Assembly (NCBI RefSeq): GCF_040687965.1
Contig: NZ_CP156084.1
Span: 3,038,501-3,102,500 of the forward strand
Length of the DNA stretch: 64,000 nt
Source of the DNA: Methylocystis echinoides
GTDB taxonomy: Bacteria; Pseudomonadota; Alphaproteobacteria; Rhizobiales; Beijerinckiaceae
Reading direction: 5' to 3'
The notes under the pieces are model-generated. The model was not told where the DNA came from and made no database searches. It saw only the letters and a program-made list of their open reading frames with translations. Positions 24,496-33,475 of this stretch are shown here, in pieces (position 1 is the stretch's first letter; every line of letters starts with the position of its first letter). Made by a program: the position numbers and the translations under genes.

Positions 24496-26037
24496 ATGCA
24501 AAAAGAAGCCGTGCTGTTATCGATCTCCGCCCGCGAACCCGTTCCCGCCCGGTTTAACCTCGCCCGCTACTGCCTGGCCGAGAACGCCAGGGTGCGGCCG
24601 GACGCCGTCGCTCTGACGGTGGTCGGCGACGCCGGCGCGCAGCGCTGGACGCATGCGGCGCTCGATCTCAAGGTGCGCCGCCTCGCCGCGGGTCTTGCGT
24701 CGCTCGGGCTTAAGCCCGGCGCGCGGGTGATGATCCGCATGGGCAATGAAGCCAACGCTGCGCTCCTCTATTTCGCCGCCATTGCCGCGGGGTTCGTCCC
24801 CTTGCTGGCTTCCTCCCAGCTCACTTTCGAGGAGGCGGATTTCCTGCTGAAGGATTGCGGCGCGGCCGTGCTGGCGCTGGGCGTCGCCTTCGAGGAGGAG
24901 GCGCATGGCGGCGGCTTATTCGTGCTGCGCGGCGCCGATATAGAGCGTCTCGCCGACCATGCGCCGCTCGACGAATACGCCGACACCGCGGCCGACGATC
25001 CCGCCTATCTCGTCTACACTTCCGGCACGACCAGCCGGCCCAAGGGCGTGCTGCACGCCCATCGCGCCGCCTGGGGACGCCGGCCCATGCGCGCGCATTG
25101 GACGGGCCTTGGTCCCGGCGACGTGATGCTGCATGCGGGGGCGATCAACTGGACCTATACGCTGGGCGTGGGCATCGTCGATCCGCTCTCCGCCGGCGGT
25201 TCGGCCGTGCTTTATAACGGGCATCCCGACCCCGCCGTCTGGCCTCGACTCATCGCCGAGCGCCGCGCCACCGTCTTCGCCGCCGTGCCGGGCGTTTATC
25301 GGCAGATTCTGAAATACGCCGCGCCGGAGGAGGCCGATCTCTCCAGCCTGCGCCACGGGCTTTCCGCCGGAGCTGCGCTCGCGCCGAGCCTGCTCGCCGA
25401 ATGGCGCGCGCGCACCGGCAAGGAGATTTATGAAGCGTTCGGCATGAGCGAATGCTCGACCTTCATCTCCAGCGGCCCGACGACGCCGGTTCATCCGGGC
25501 TCGCCGGGGCGTCCGCAGCCGGGCAGGGTGGTCGCCGCGCTGCCGCCGGAGGGCGGCGAGACGCCGCTGGCGCCGGGCGAGACCGGCGTGCTCGCCGTGC
25601 GCCGCGACGAGCCGGGGCTGATGCTCGGCTATTGGAGCCGGCCGGAAGAGGAGCGCGAGGCGTTTCGCGGCGACTGGTTCGTCTCGGGCGATCTCGTGGC
25701 CTTCGACGCCGAGGGCTACATGCATCACCACGGCCGCGCCGACGAGGTGATGAACGCCGGCGGCTATCGCGTCTCGCCCGCGGAAGTCGAAAAATGCCTG
25801 CTGACCTTCGACCAGGTGGCGGAAGCCGCCGCCGCCGAGCGACCGGGCCGCGACGCCGATGCGACCATTATCAAGGCCTATGTCGTCATGCGCGACGGGG
25901 CCGCCCATGACGAGGCGGCGCTCCTCGCCCACTGCCAAGCGCATCTCGCCGCCTACAAGCGCCCCCGCGCCGTGGTCTTTCTCGACGCTTTGCCCCGCAA
26001 CGCCAACGGCAAGCTCGATCGCCGCGCCTTGCCGTAA
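24496..26037 (+). CDS. AMP-forming acyl-CoA synthetase
   Basis: 513-residue adenylate-forming ligase making an acyl-CoA from a carboxylic acid, ATP and CoA. Motifs: P-loop-like YTSGTTSRPKG (about 174-184), EAFGMSECSTF, the SGDLVAFDAEGYMHHHGRADEVMNAGGYRVSP block cut here at its hinge, and the catalytic Lys in NANGKLDRRALP at the C-terminus. Intact. The start is uncertain: ATG 24496 gives a normal length, while 24424 adds 24 unlikely residues. Substrate is probably a medium-chain, short-chain or aromatic acid; the N-terminus (FNLARYCL) recalls benzoate/medium-chain ligases. It stands alone. Confidence 0.88.
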   Translation: MQKEAVLLSISAREPVPARFNLARYCLAENARVRPDAVALTVVGDAGAQRWTHAALDLKVRRLAAGLASLGLKPGARVMIRMGNEANAALLYFAAIAAGFVPLLASSQLTFEEADFLLKDCGAAVLALGVAFEEEAHGGGLFVLRGADIERLADHAPLDEYADTAADDPAYLVYTSGTTSRPKGVLHAHRAAWGRRPMRAHWTGLGPGDVMLHAGAINWTYTLGVGIVDPLSAGGSAVLYNGHPDPAVWPRLIAERRATVFAAVPGVYRQILKYAAPEEADLSSLRHGLSAGAALAPSLLAEWRARTGKEIYEAFGMSECSTFISSGPTTPVHPGSPGRPQPGRVVAALPPEGGETPLAPGETGVLAVRRDEPGLMLGYWSRPEEEREAFRGDWFVSGDLVAFDAEGYMHHHGRADEVMNAGGYRVSPAEVEKCLLTFDQVAEAAAAERPGRDADATIIKAYVVMRDGAAHDEAALLAHCQAHLAAYKRPRAVVFLDALPRNANGKLDRRALP

Positions 26038-26181
26038 GGCGGCGTCTCGACGCGCGGCAAGCGACAGCGCCCGAATCTGACCCGAAAATGAACGGCGCAG
26101 ACAGGCCCCGTTCAGGCGCGTTGCTCCAGGATCGCGTCATGAGGTCGAACCCCCGGCGGCCTCTCGCGAGTGGAGCTCCCC

Positions 26182-26523
26182 ATGGGCCGACAGTTTCGTG
26201 TGATCTCCGCCGCTGCTCTCGCGGCCGTTCTTGGCGCCGGCGTCCTCCCCGCCGCCGCCGCTGACTGGGACGATGGTTATCGAGACTGGGGCCCCGAGCG
26301 TCGCTGGGACGACGAAGATGGGGGACGCCGCGGCTGGGGCGACCGTCGCGGCTGGGACAATGGCGGCGACGCCGCCGCCGCCGCGCTGGGCGGATTCGCG
26401 CTCGGCGCGACGGCCGGCGCCATGGCGCAGCCCCCATATGGCGGCTGTTACATTGTTCAGCGCCCTGTCGTCGACGCGTGGGGCGACGTCATGGATTACC
26501 GCAGCGTCGAAGTCTGCGAGTAG
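26182..26523 (+). CDS. Small secreted Trp/Asp/Gly-rich protein
   Basis: 113-residue exported protein. ATG 26182 is preferred over a GTG at 26170: GGAG at 26172-26175 lies six bases before it and it opens the signal peptide (ISAAALAAVLGAGVLPAAAA). The mature part begins with repeated Trp-Asp/Arg units (DWDDGYRDW, RRWDDED, RRGWGDRRGWDNGG), then an Ala/Gly hydrophobic stretch and a C-terminal part with two Cys (GGCYIVQRP, VEVCE). Similar short proteins are common and uncharacterised in Hyphomicrobiales. A strong terminator follows. Confidence 0.65.
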   Translation: MGRQFRVISAAALAAVLGAGVLPAAAADWDDGYRDWGPERRWDDEDGGRRGWGDRRGWDNGGDAAAAALGGFALGATAGAMAQPPYGGCYIVQRPVVDAWGDVMDYRSVEVCE

Positions 26524-26594
26524 CGTATCCCGTTCGCGTTTGTCAGCGTTTCCGCCGCCTCCCTCCCCGCCCCCTCGCATGGCGGCGGACGACG

Positions 26595-26625
26595 AGCCTC
26601 CCGGAGCGATCCGGGAGGCTTTTTT
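26595..26625 (+). terminator. Rho-independent terminator
   Basis: Perfect 11-bp stem AGCCTCCCGGA (26595-26605) / TCCGGGAGGCT (26610-26620), GCGA loop, then T-run to 26625. It ends the small secreted protein transcript just before the convergent gene. Confidence 0.92.
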
Positions 26626-26626
26626 C

Positions 26627-27001
26627 TCAAGGAATGGGCTTGAAGGCGAGGGCGGACTTGCCGCCCTCCTTGGCGTCCCGGCGCCACACGCCGGCGTCGT
26701 CCTTCTCGAAATGCGCCTTGTGGCCCTTGCGGGCGGTCAGCGCCAGGCGGCCGTGATCCATGGCCCAGCGCACCGGGTCGAAGACGACGATGCCATTGTC
26801 GCGGCAGGCCGGCGCGAGTTGCGCCTTGCCCCCGCCGAACAGCGTCAGCATGCAGCCGGTGTCCTTGTCCTCGCGCAGCACTGAATAGCGCCCCGCGCCG
26901 TCGCCGGCGGCCACAGCGCCCGCCGCTGGCAGGAAAAGAAAGAGCGCCGCCAGCAGGCCGAGACGCTGCAGCTTTCTCGGGCCGGAAATCTTCGTCGACA
27001 T
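26627..27001 (-). CDS. Putative AprI/Inh-family protease inhibitor, secreted
   Basis: 124-residue exported protein. The signal peptide ends about PAAGAVAA. The mature domain (GRYSVLREDKDTGCMLTLF, APACRDNGIVVFDPVRW, RLALTARKG, GVWRRD) has the pattern of Inh/AprI metalloprotease inhibitors: a small lipocalin-like barrel with one disulfide between two Cys and the CxLxL and W spacing. GGAG lies 10 bases before ATG 27001 and only one base before an ATG three codons earlier (27010), so 27001 is preferred. No serralysin-type protease gene is in the window, so the target is unknown. Confidence 0.65.
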   Translation of the reverse strand: MSTKISGPRKLQRLGLLAALFLFLPAAGAVAAGDGAGRYSVLREDKDTGCMLTLFGGGKAQLAPACRDNGIVVFDPVRWAMDHGRLALTARKGHKAHFEKDDAGVWRRDAKEGGKSALAFKPIP

Positions 27002-27194
27002 CGACTTCATGCTCCAAGAACAAGGAGGGAATCGCGATCAAGTCTCCTCTTTTAGCACAGGAGCCGCCAGGGCCGATTCGCCAAAAGGCCCCTTCCTGCG
27101 CGGGCGCTGCGCGGGCGCGGTAATGTGTAGCAGTGCGCAAGCGGCGCCCGTGCGGTAAGCTCGGGGAGCATCAGCACAAGGAGAACCGAGCGTC

Positions 27195-28541
27195 ATGGAC
27201 CCGGCCGCTCTCGCTCTCGCCGAACGTTCCGCGCCGCGCTACACGAGCTATCCGACCGCGCCGCATTTCTCCAAGGAGATCGGCGACGCCGAGATGCGCG
27301 ACTGGCTCGCCGCGCTCGATCCGCACGCGTCGCTCTCGCTCTATTTCCACGTGCCCTTCTGCCGGGAAATCTGCGCCTATTGCGGCTGCCACACCAAGGC
27401 GGTGCGGCAGGAGGCGCCGCTCACGGCGTATAAGGAAACGCTGCTGCGGGAAATCGAAATGACCGCGCAGGCGACGCGCGCGCGGTCGGTCGCGAGCATC
27501 CATTGGGGCGGGGGGACGCCGAGCATTCTCGGCCCGGCGCGCTTCGGCGAAATCATCTCGCGGCTGCGCGACCTGTTCGACTTCTCGCCCGAGATTGAGC
27601 ACGCCATCGAGCTCGACCCACGCCTGCTCGACGCGCCCATGGCCGAGGCCCTGGCGCGGGCGGGGATCACCCGCGCCTCTTTCGGCGTGCAGGATCTGAA
27701 CGAACACGTTCAGGAGGCGGCCGGCCGCGTGCAGCCGTTCGAGATCGTCGCAAGCGCGGTGGCGCTGCTGCGCGGCGTGGGCGTTACCGCGATCAACCTC
27801 GATCTGATGTACGGGTTGCCCGAGCAGAGCGTGGAGGATGTGGCGCGCACGGCGGCGATGGCCGCGTCGCTCGAGCCGCAGCGGCTCGCCGTGTTCGGCT
27901 ACGCCCATGTGCCCTGGTTCAAGGCCAATCAGAAGCTCATCGACGCCGTGGCGCTCCCCGGCGCCGCGGAGCGTCTCGCTCAGGCCGCGGCCGTGCGCCG
28001 CACGCTGGAGCACGCGGGCTTCGAGGCGATCGGGCTCGACCATTTCGCGCGGCCGGACGATCCGCTCGCGGTCGCTTCGCGGGAAGGGAGCATGCGCCGC
28101 AACTTTCAGGGCTATACGATCGACGCGGCGACGGCGCTGCTGCCTTTCGGCGTCTCCTCCATCGGCCGCCTGCCGCAGGGCTTCGTCGGCAACGCCACCG
28201 ATCTCGCCGGCTGGCGACGCGCAGTAGAGGCGGATCGCTTCCCCATTACCCGCGGCCTCGCCTTTTCGGTCGAGGACCTGGCGCGCGGCGAGATCATCGA
28301 GCGGCTGATGTGCGATTTCGCCGTCGACTACGGCGCCATCGCGCAGGAGCACGGCTTCGCCGCCGAATCTTTCGACGACGCGCGCATGTCGTTGCGGCGG
28401 CTCGAAAGCGACGGGGTGGTCGAGGTGATCGACCGGCGCGTCACGGTGACCGAGCGCGGCCGGCCTTTCGTGCGCCTTGCCGCCGCGGCCTTCGACGCCT
28501 ATCTGGAGGCGTCAGCGGCGCGCCATTCGGCCGCGGTCTGA
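27195..28541 (+). CDS. hemN: Oxygen-independent coproporphyrinogen III oxidase
   Basis: 448-residue radical-SAM enzyme converting coproporphyrinogen III to protoporphyrinogen IX without oxygen. The 4Fe-4S ligands are C56, C60 and C63 in FCREICAYCGC (CX3CX2CXC), with the HemN N-terminus RSAPRYTSYPTAPHF, WGGGTPSIL, and the C-terminal HemN domain (EIIERLMCDFAVDYG). It is a true HemN rather than the shorter HemW: it has the extra N-terminal segment and the CXC end of the motif. A small membrane protein and a deaminase follow closely on the same strand. Confidence 0.93.
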   Translation: MDPAALALAERSAPRYTSYPTAPHFSKEIGDAEMRDWLAALDPHASLSLYFHVPFCREICAYCGCHTKAVRQEAPLTAYKETLLREIEMTAQATRARSVASIHWGGGTPSILGPARFGEIISRLRDLFDFSPEIEHAIELDPRLLDAPMAEALARAGITRASFGVQDLNEHVQEAAGRVQPFEIVASAVALLRGVGVTAINLDLMYGLPEQSVEDVARTAAMAASLEPQRLAVFGYAHVPWFKANQKLIDAVALPGAAERLAQAAAVRRTLEHAGFEAIGLDHFARPDDPLAVASREGSMRRNFQGYTIDAATALLPFGVSSIGRLPQGFVGNATDLAGWRRAVEADRFPITRGLAFSVEDLARGEIIERLMCDFAVDYGAIAQEHGFAAESFDDARMSLRRLESDGVVEVIDRRVTVTERGRPFVRLAAAAFDAYLEASAARHSAAV

Positions 28542-28575
28542 AGCCGCCGGGCGGGGGCGATCAGGAGAGAGCGGC

Positions 28576-28965
28576 ATGTCGCCGACGACGGTCTATCTCG
28601 CCAAGCTCATGGGCGCCTATTCTCTGTTTGCGGCCGCCTGGCTCTATTTCCGCCGCGAGGCGGCGCTCGGGCTCATCGACCGCCTCTCCAGCGATCCCGT
28701 CTTCGAGTCGATGATCGGGACGCTGCGGTTGACCGTTGGCCTTGCGATCATCGTTGGCCATAACCGCTGGGACGGCTGGGTCGAGGCCCTGGTGTCGCTC
28801 ATCGGCTGGATCGCCTTTTTCAGCGGCGTCGCGACCATGTTCCTGCCGACGGGCGCGCTGCGCCGCGCCATCGCGTGGATGCGCTTCAAGGAAAAGCTGC
28901 CGCTCTACGCGCTCGTCTCCTCGCTTCTCGGCGCGGCGCTGTTCATCGGCGGCGTCGCGGCGTGA
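28576..28965 (+). CDS. Small integral membrane protein of unknown function
   Basis: 129 residues with about four hydrophobic spans (LAKLMGAYSLFAAAWLYF, LRLTVGLAIIVGH, ALVSLIGWIAFFSGVATMF, ALVSSLLGAALFIGGVAA). AGGAGAG is six bases before the ATG. No domain recognised. Its TGA overlaps the GTG start of the deaminase gene (GTGA), and it begins 34 bases after hemN, so the three genes probably form one transcript. Confidence 0.7.
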   Translation: MSPTTVYLAKLMGAYSLFAAAWLYFRREAALGLIDRLSSDPVFESMIGTLRLTVGLAIIVGHNRWDGWVEALVSLIGWIAFFSGVATMFLPTGALRRAIAWMRFKEKLPLYALVSSLLGAALFIGGVAA

Positions 28966-29591
28966 ATTTGACGGACGTTCCTCAGCTCGAGGTGCTGGGC
29001 CGCAAGCTGCTCGCGGAGGCGCAGCCGAAGGATGCGCGTCAGGCCGCGCTGAAAGAGCGTCTCGCCGCCTACGCGGCCGAAGGGTTTCTGTCCTTGAGCG
29101 ACGAAGCCGGCTGGGCGGCCTGCGTGCTCGCCTTCGATTCGCTGTGTTGCGGGAATTTTGGCGTTGGCGCGCTGATCGTCGACGACGAAGGCCGGGTCTT
29201 CGCTTACGGCCACAATGAAATCTGCGCCCCGCGCTTTCGCAGCGACGCTCATGCGGAAATGGTCGTCATCTCCGACTTCGAGACGCGCTGGCCAAACTGC
29301 AAAAAGACCGGCCTGTCGCTTTACACCTCTCTCGAACCTTGCCCGATGTGCTATACGCGCATCCTCATTTCAGGCCTTGCGCGCGTCTTTTGGGTCGCCG
29401 ACGACGACGCTGGCGGCATGGCGCGGCGCGCGCATCTGATGCCGGACTATTGGCGCGCGATGGAAAACCGCTGCCGCTTCGCGCGCGCCGAGACGCGGGC
29501 GCCGCTGCCGGGACTGGCGGTGGATATTCTGAATTACAATCTGAATGCGCTTGGGGGGACGGTCGCGTTGCGGCCGATCGGGGGCGACTGA
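28962..29591 (+). CDS. Nucleoside/tRNA deaminase-like zinc enzyme
   Basis: 209-residue protein of the cytidine deaminase fold. The zinc/catalytic motif DAHAEMVVI (HAE) and the Cys pair PCPMC (LEPCPMCYTRILISGL) are both intact. The GTG start at 28962 overlaps the upstream stop. It has about 75 residues before the catalytic core and about 60 after, longer than guanine deaminase or TadA, so the substrate (guanine, cytosine, adenosine in tRNA, or other) is open. Translationally coupled to a membrane protein and downstream of hemN. Confidence 0.78.
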   Translation: MNLTDVPQLEVLGRKLLAEAQPKDARQAALKERLAAYAAEGFLSLSDEAGWAACVLAFDSLCCGNFGVGALIVDDEGRVFAYGHNEICAPRFRSDAHAEMVVISDFETRWPNCKKTGLSLYTSLEPCPMCYTRILISGLARVFWVADDDAGGMARRAHLMPDYWRAMENRCRFARAETRAPLPGLAVDILNYNLNALGGTVALRPIGGD

Positions 29592-29779
29592 CGAGACAGC
29601 CGGCGTAAGTGTTGGGTTAATCTCGCGCTGTCGCGAGTGATTTTGCGTCTCCCGGATGAAATGATTTGCGTTTCTATTCGCGATATTCGTCGCGCCCGGG
29701 CTGAATCTGAGAGCTCGACGACGCGAGAACGCCCCCAGCGCGTAGGTGGCGCGGGACGTTCTCGGTTCCGTAAATTGCG

Positions 29780-31213
29780 TCAGCTCACGGCCTTCACCGG
29801 CGGTATGACCCAAGAATTATCCAGGATCGACGGCTTGTGTTCCTTGGGCCAGTATAGACGAAGCATCAGCACGAATTTTCCCTTCGGCGCCGGAAGCCAG
29901 TTTGCTTCCTTGTCCGGCCCCGGCGACTCGTTTTGGATGTAAATCACCAGCGAACCGTCCTTCTCCAGAGTGGGATTCGTCCGCATGCTCATGGAATAAC
30001 GGTTGATGGGGTTCGCGACGAAGAAATACTGTTCGTCATACATTGTGAGCGACCAGAAGCCTCTCGCCGGCGGCAGCTGACCCGGCGGAAACCGCATGAC
30101 CCATTTCTTCGATCCGTCGTAAGACTCCAAGATCGAAGGCTTCAAAGAGGTCGGATAGACGGCGTCCTGCGGTCTATTGGCCCCGAGCCCGATCGCCGTG
30201 ACTAGCGCCCGCTGGATATAGTCCGCGCCATAAAGCCCCGTCTTAGTCGTGTAGCCCCAGCCGTTAACGTTGGTCACGTCGCCATCGCTGAACTTGAAGT
30301 GCATCATGATGCGGTCGAAAGAAATTTTCGGGATCCGCATCTCCCAGGCGCCGTCAATCAGTTTGCCGTCGAAAGACTTGCCGGGCGCGAGGCCGATCTT
30401 GGCGAAGCGCTCCAGCGCCGGCGCGTCTTTGGGAGACGGCGGATTTCGCTTCATCAGTTCCGCCAGCAGCGTGAAATACTGCGTCGCCGTCATCCGGTTC
30501 ACTTGATCCCGGACAGCCGTCTTCATGTCGATCGACGGATCGACCTTTCCGGGCGGCGGCGTCCAATCTTTGCCCCACGCGCTGAAGGGATAGAGCTTGA
30601 ATTTGTCCTGAAGAGCGTGGACGGCCGCGTAGTCCTCCGGCGTGCCCGTGCAATAAATTCGGCCCAATAGCCAGACAATGCTCGTCGGCGACTCGACATG
30701 CTTTAAGCCGGCGGGGACCTTTCCTTTCCAGCCGGGGCCGGAGATCAGATAGGTTTGAGCCTTTTCTCCGCTCGTGCGGGAGCCGGGCGCGTCGAAGACG
30801 GTCGTCCAGCCGTCGAGCAGCGGAAGCAGGAAATAGCGGTTGCCCATATCAGGCGCGTCGAGCACCCAAGGCTCGTCGCCAACATCGAAGAAAGCCGATG
30901 TGTAGAGCGTGTCTGCATTCGGCGCCGTGACGTCTCGGAATGAGGCGTCTGGGTAAGACCGCAACTTGATCAACTGACCCATTGGCGCCCGCGTCCCTTC
31001 GGGCGCTGCAACATTGGTCATGACACGCCGCGTCATCTCCATCGTCACGAGCGGATAGCCGTAGACATAGGCGTCGGACGCGATCTTAAAGGCCTCCACA
31101 TCCTCGATTGCGTCGAGCAAGATCCTGTCCCAGGCAAAGCCCCGCGACGGAAGGCCGCCCGCAGCGATCAGACTAACGCCCCCAAGCGTAGCGGCGCGGC
31201 GTGTGAATTTCAT
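29780..31213 (-). CDS. DUF1254/DUF1214 domain protein, probably Tat-exported
   Basis: 477-residue exported protein. The start at 31213 has GAGGAG nine bases before it and opens a twin-Arg-type signal (MKFTRRAATLGGVSLIAAGG). The DUF1254 region (about 45-180: FKIASDAYVYGYPLVTMEMT, VTAPNADTLYTSAFFDV) is followed by DUF1214 (about 330-450: RGFWSLTMYDEQYFFVANPI, DGSLVIYIQNESP, LMLRLYWP). Such proteins are widespread and uncharacterised; some resemble cell-envelope or secreted enzymes. Monocistronic. Confidence 0.88.
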   Translation of the reverse strand: MKFTRRAATLGGVSLIAAGGLPSRGFAWDRILLDAIEDVEAFKIASDAYVYGYPLVTMEMTRRVMTNVAAPEGTRAPMGQLIKLRSYPDASFRDVTAPNADTLYTSAFFDVGDEPWVLDAPDMGNRYFLLPLLDGWTTVFDAPGSRTSGEKAQTYLISGPGWKGKVPAGLKHVESPTSIVWLLGRIYCTGTPEDYAAVHALQDKFKLYPFSAWGKDWTPPPGKVDPSIDMKTAVRDQVNRMTATQYFTLLAELMKRNPPSPKDAPALERFAKIGLAPGKSFDGKLIDGAWEMRIPKISFDRIMMHFKFSDGDVTNVNGWGYTTKTGLYGADYIQRALVTAIGLGANRPQDAVYPTSLKPSILESYDGSKKWVMRFPPGQLPPARGFWSLTMYDEQYFFVANPINRYSMSMRTNPTLEKDGSLVIYIQNESPGPDKEANWLPAPKGKFVLMLRLYWPKEHKPSILDNSWVIPPVKAVS

Positions 31214-31562
31214 ACGTTTCTCCTCGAGGCCGTTGGCGTGAACTCCGCATAAACGCGCGTGATCGTTACGCTCAGCTTGAGCGAAAGCAATACCCCAATA
31301 CGTCGCGGGCCTACCTGGATGAATTCCAGTCGGGCCCGCGCGGCGACGCTCCAGCCACTTGCGTTCAAGCCCAGCCAACCGCCCGCGCTTGCCCTTCCGC
31401 CCCCTCGCGCCCTTGTCTAAGTTAGCCAGCAGGCGCACATTTTCTGACCGGGGAGCTCTGGCGGATCGCAGTGCTGGGTCGAGCATACGCTGGCCGTCCG
31501 AACCTCTTTGCTGGAGACGCTGAACCGGCGAGCGCGGGTTTGCGCTCTCGGGGAGTCTGTTC
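31214..31562. other. Intergenic region, no gene recognised
   Basis: 349 bases between the DUF1254 gene and a kinase remnant. Both strands have open but unconvincing frames with Arg-rich translations typical of non-coding GC-rich DNA. Nothing further seen. Confidence 0.5.
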
Positions 31563-31861
31563 GTGGGCGATAAGGTTCAAGGCGAACAAGCAGCGCATGG
31601 ACGAGGCGCGCGCGGCGGCGAAGGCGACATGGAGCCGCTGATCGGCAAGGCCAATGAATGCGTCGACGGGACGGCGCAGCTCACGCATAGCCTGCTGGCC
31701 TTTTCGCGCCAGCAGCCGCTCGCGCCGCAGGTCGTCGACGTCGACAAACTCGTCGCGGCCATCACCAATGCGTGCTCGATTCCGGCGTCAATTTCCTGGC
31801 CAAGCCGTTTTCGATCGAACAGCTCGGCAAGATGATCGCGACAGTTCTTCAGAGGGGCTAG
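31563..31861 (+). pseudogene. Remnant of a hybrid histidine kinase
   Basis: Up to base 31771 one frame encodes kinase DHp/linker sequence (LIGKANECVDGTAQLTHSLL, AFSRQQPLAPQVVDVDKLV). From 31772 a different frame encodes the end of a receiver domain, VLDSGVNFLAKPFSIEQLGK and on to the stop at 31859-31861, including the conserved Lys-Pro. The ATPase domain and most of the receiver are missing, so a large internal deletion joined the two ends out of frame. No start codon or binding site for translation is evident. Confidence 0.75.
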
Positions 31862-31971
31862 ACTCGCGCCGTCGAGGGTGCGGTACGTACTATCACGTGA
31901 TTGAAGATCTCTATCGAATGCGGTCATATGCGGCAAGCTGTCGCATGTGGACAGGCAATCGGGAGTTCGAG

Positions 31972-32241
31972 ATGAAGGGCGAATGTGTGAACCGCGAAGG
32001 TGGAAATTGGGGCGCGGGAGGTCACATTGCTCGCTCGGAACGGCATTGCCGGTTGCTGGACAGCTATTTGTTGAATCTGGACCGGGGCGTCGGCGCCGTC
32101 CGCAGCATGATCGCCGGCGATCTGCGCCGGTTCACCGAAATGGGGGCGAACCGCTACGCGGCGGATTTGGCCATCGTTCTTGACTGCTTCGTCGCCGAGG
32201 TCGAGGGGGCAGGCGCGATCGGTTGCGAACCCGCCGCCTGA
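31972..32241 (+). CDS. Small protein of unknown function
   Basis: 89-residue cytosolic protein starting at ATG 31972 with GGGAG six bases upstream. The sequence is predicted mostly helical from RSERHCRLLDSYLLNLDRGV to LAIVLDCFVAEVEGAG; no domain recognised. It lies just downstream of the kinase remnant, in a stretch of poorly conserved small genes. An in-frame ATG at 31945 is an alternative start. Moderate confidence that it is real: good ribosome binding site and normal codon use. Confidence 0.5.
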   Translation: MKGECVNREGGNWGAGGHIARSERHCRLLDSYLLNLDRGVGAVRSMIAGDLRRFTEMGANRYAADLAIVLDCFVAEVEGAGAIGCEPAA

Positions 32242-32355
32242 GCGACAGTCGTCGGACGTAGCGCAGCGCGTACTAAGAGGATTGGCCGGCGGCCTTGTGA
32301 CGGGCGGCGCGCTCCTGCATCGTGCCTCTCCCGATTCGACCGACTTTCGCGACTC

Positions 32356-33453
32356 ATGCCCGTCTGGACCCCCGAGCAGGATCATGCGCTGACAGCGGTC
32401 GCCCGCTGGCTCGCGACGCCGGGCGGGCCGCAGGTGTTTCGCCTGTTCGGCTATGCCGGCACGGGCAAGTCGACGCTGGCGCTGCATCTCGCCGACCATG
32501 TCGACGGCGACGTCGCTTTTGCGGCCTTCACCGGCAAGGCGGCGCTGGTCATGCGCTCCAAGGGCTGCAAGGACGCCCGCACCATTCACAGCCTGATCTA
32601 TCGCGCGACGGATTCGGAGACGGAGGAGCCCAGCTTCGTCCTGAACGACGACAGCGACGCCGCCCACGCCAAGCTCATCGTCATCGACGAGTGCTCCATG
32701 GTCGACGAGGAGCTTGGCCGCGATCTGCTCTCCTTCGGCAAGAAGGTTCTGGTGCTCGGCGATCCCGCGCAACTGCCGCCGGTGAAGGGCGGCGGCTTCT
32801 TCACCGAGGCCGAGCCGGAGGTGATGCTGACGGAAGTGCATCGTCAGGCGGCCGACAATCCGATCATCCGCCTCTCCATGACGATCCGCGAGGGCGGGGC
32901 GCTCGCGCGCGGCGTCTATGGCGAGACGCAGATCGTCGCGCGCGAGGGGCTCGACCCGGCGCTGATCACCGGCGCCGATCAGGTGCTCGTCGGCCTCAAC
33001 AAGACGCGGCGCGCCTATAACGGCCGGCTGCGCGAATTGCGCGGCTTCACCGGCGCCTTTCCGCAATCGGGCGAGAAGCTCGTGTGTCTGCGCAACAATC
33101 GCAAGAAAGGCCTGCTCAATGGCGCTCTGTTCACGGTGAAAAGCGCGGGGGCGCTGAGGCGCGGCAAGATCAGAATGCTCGTGACGCCCGAAGAAGGCGA
33201 GGCCGGCAAATTCCAGCGCGTCGCCGTCATTCCGCAATTCTTCGAGGGCGGCGAGGGCGAAATTCCCTACGCGCTGCGCAAGGAGTCGGACGAATTCGAT
33301 TTCGGCTATGCGCTGACCGTGCACAAGGCGCAGGGCTCGCAATGGGACAGCGTCGCGCTCTTCGACGAATCCTTCGCCTTTCGCGAACATCGCGCGCGCT
33401 GGCTTTATACGGGCGTGACTCGGGCGGCGAAGAAGCTGACGCTGGTGATGTAG
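32356..33453 (+). CDS. RecD-like/Dda-type DNA helicase
   Basis: 365-residue superfamily 1 helicase without the N-terminal extensions of RecD. Walker A FGYAGTGKSTLALHL (about 32-46), motif Ia AFTGKAALVM, Walker B KLIVIDECSMVDEEL, motif III LGDPAQLPPVKGGGFF, and the C-terminal UvrD_C_2 block FGYALTVHKAQGSQWDSV followed by YTGVTRAAKKLTLV. All ATPase motifs are intact. Size resembles phage T4 Dda and stand-alone AAA_30 helicases, probably acting in 5'-3' unwinding during repair. A palindromic repeat follows immediately. Confidence 0.85.
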   Translation: MPVWTPEQDHALTAVARWLATPGGPQVFRLFGYAGTGKSTLALHLADHVDGDVAFAAFTGKAALVMRSKGCKDARTIHSLIYRATDSETEEPSFVLNDDSDAAHAKLIVIDECSMVDEELGRDLLSFGKKVLVLGDPAQLPPVKGGGFFTEAEPEVMLTEVHRQAADNPIIRLSMTIREGGALARGVYGETQIVAREGLDPALITGADQVLVGLNKTRRAYNGRLRELRGFTGAFPQSGEKLVCLRNNRKKGLLNGALFTVKSAGALRRGKIRMLVTPEEGEAGKFQRVAVIPQFFEGGEGEIPYALRKESDEFDFGYALTVHKAQGSQWDSVALFDESFAFREHRARWLYTGVTRAAKKLTLVM

Positions 33454-33475
33454 GGGTTTGCGGTTGTTGGCGGAC

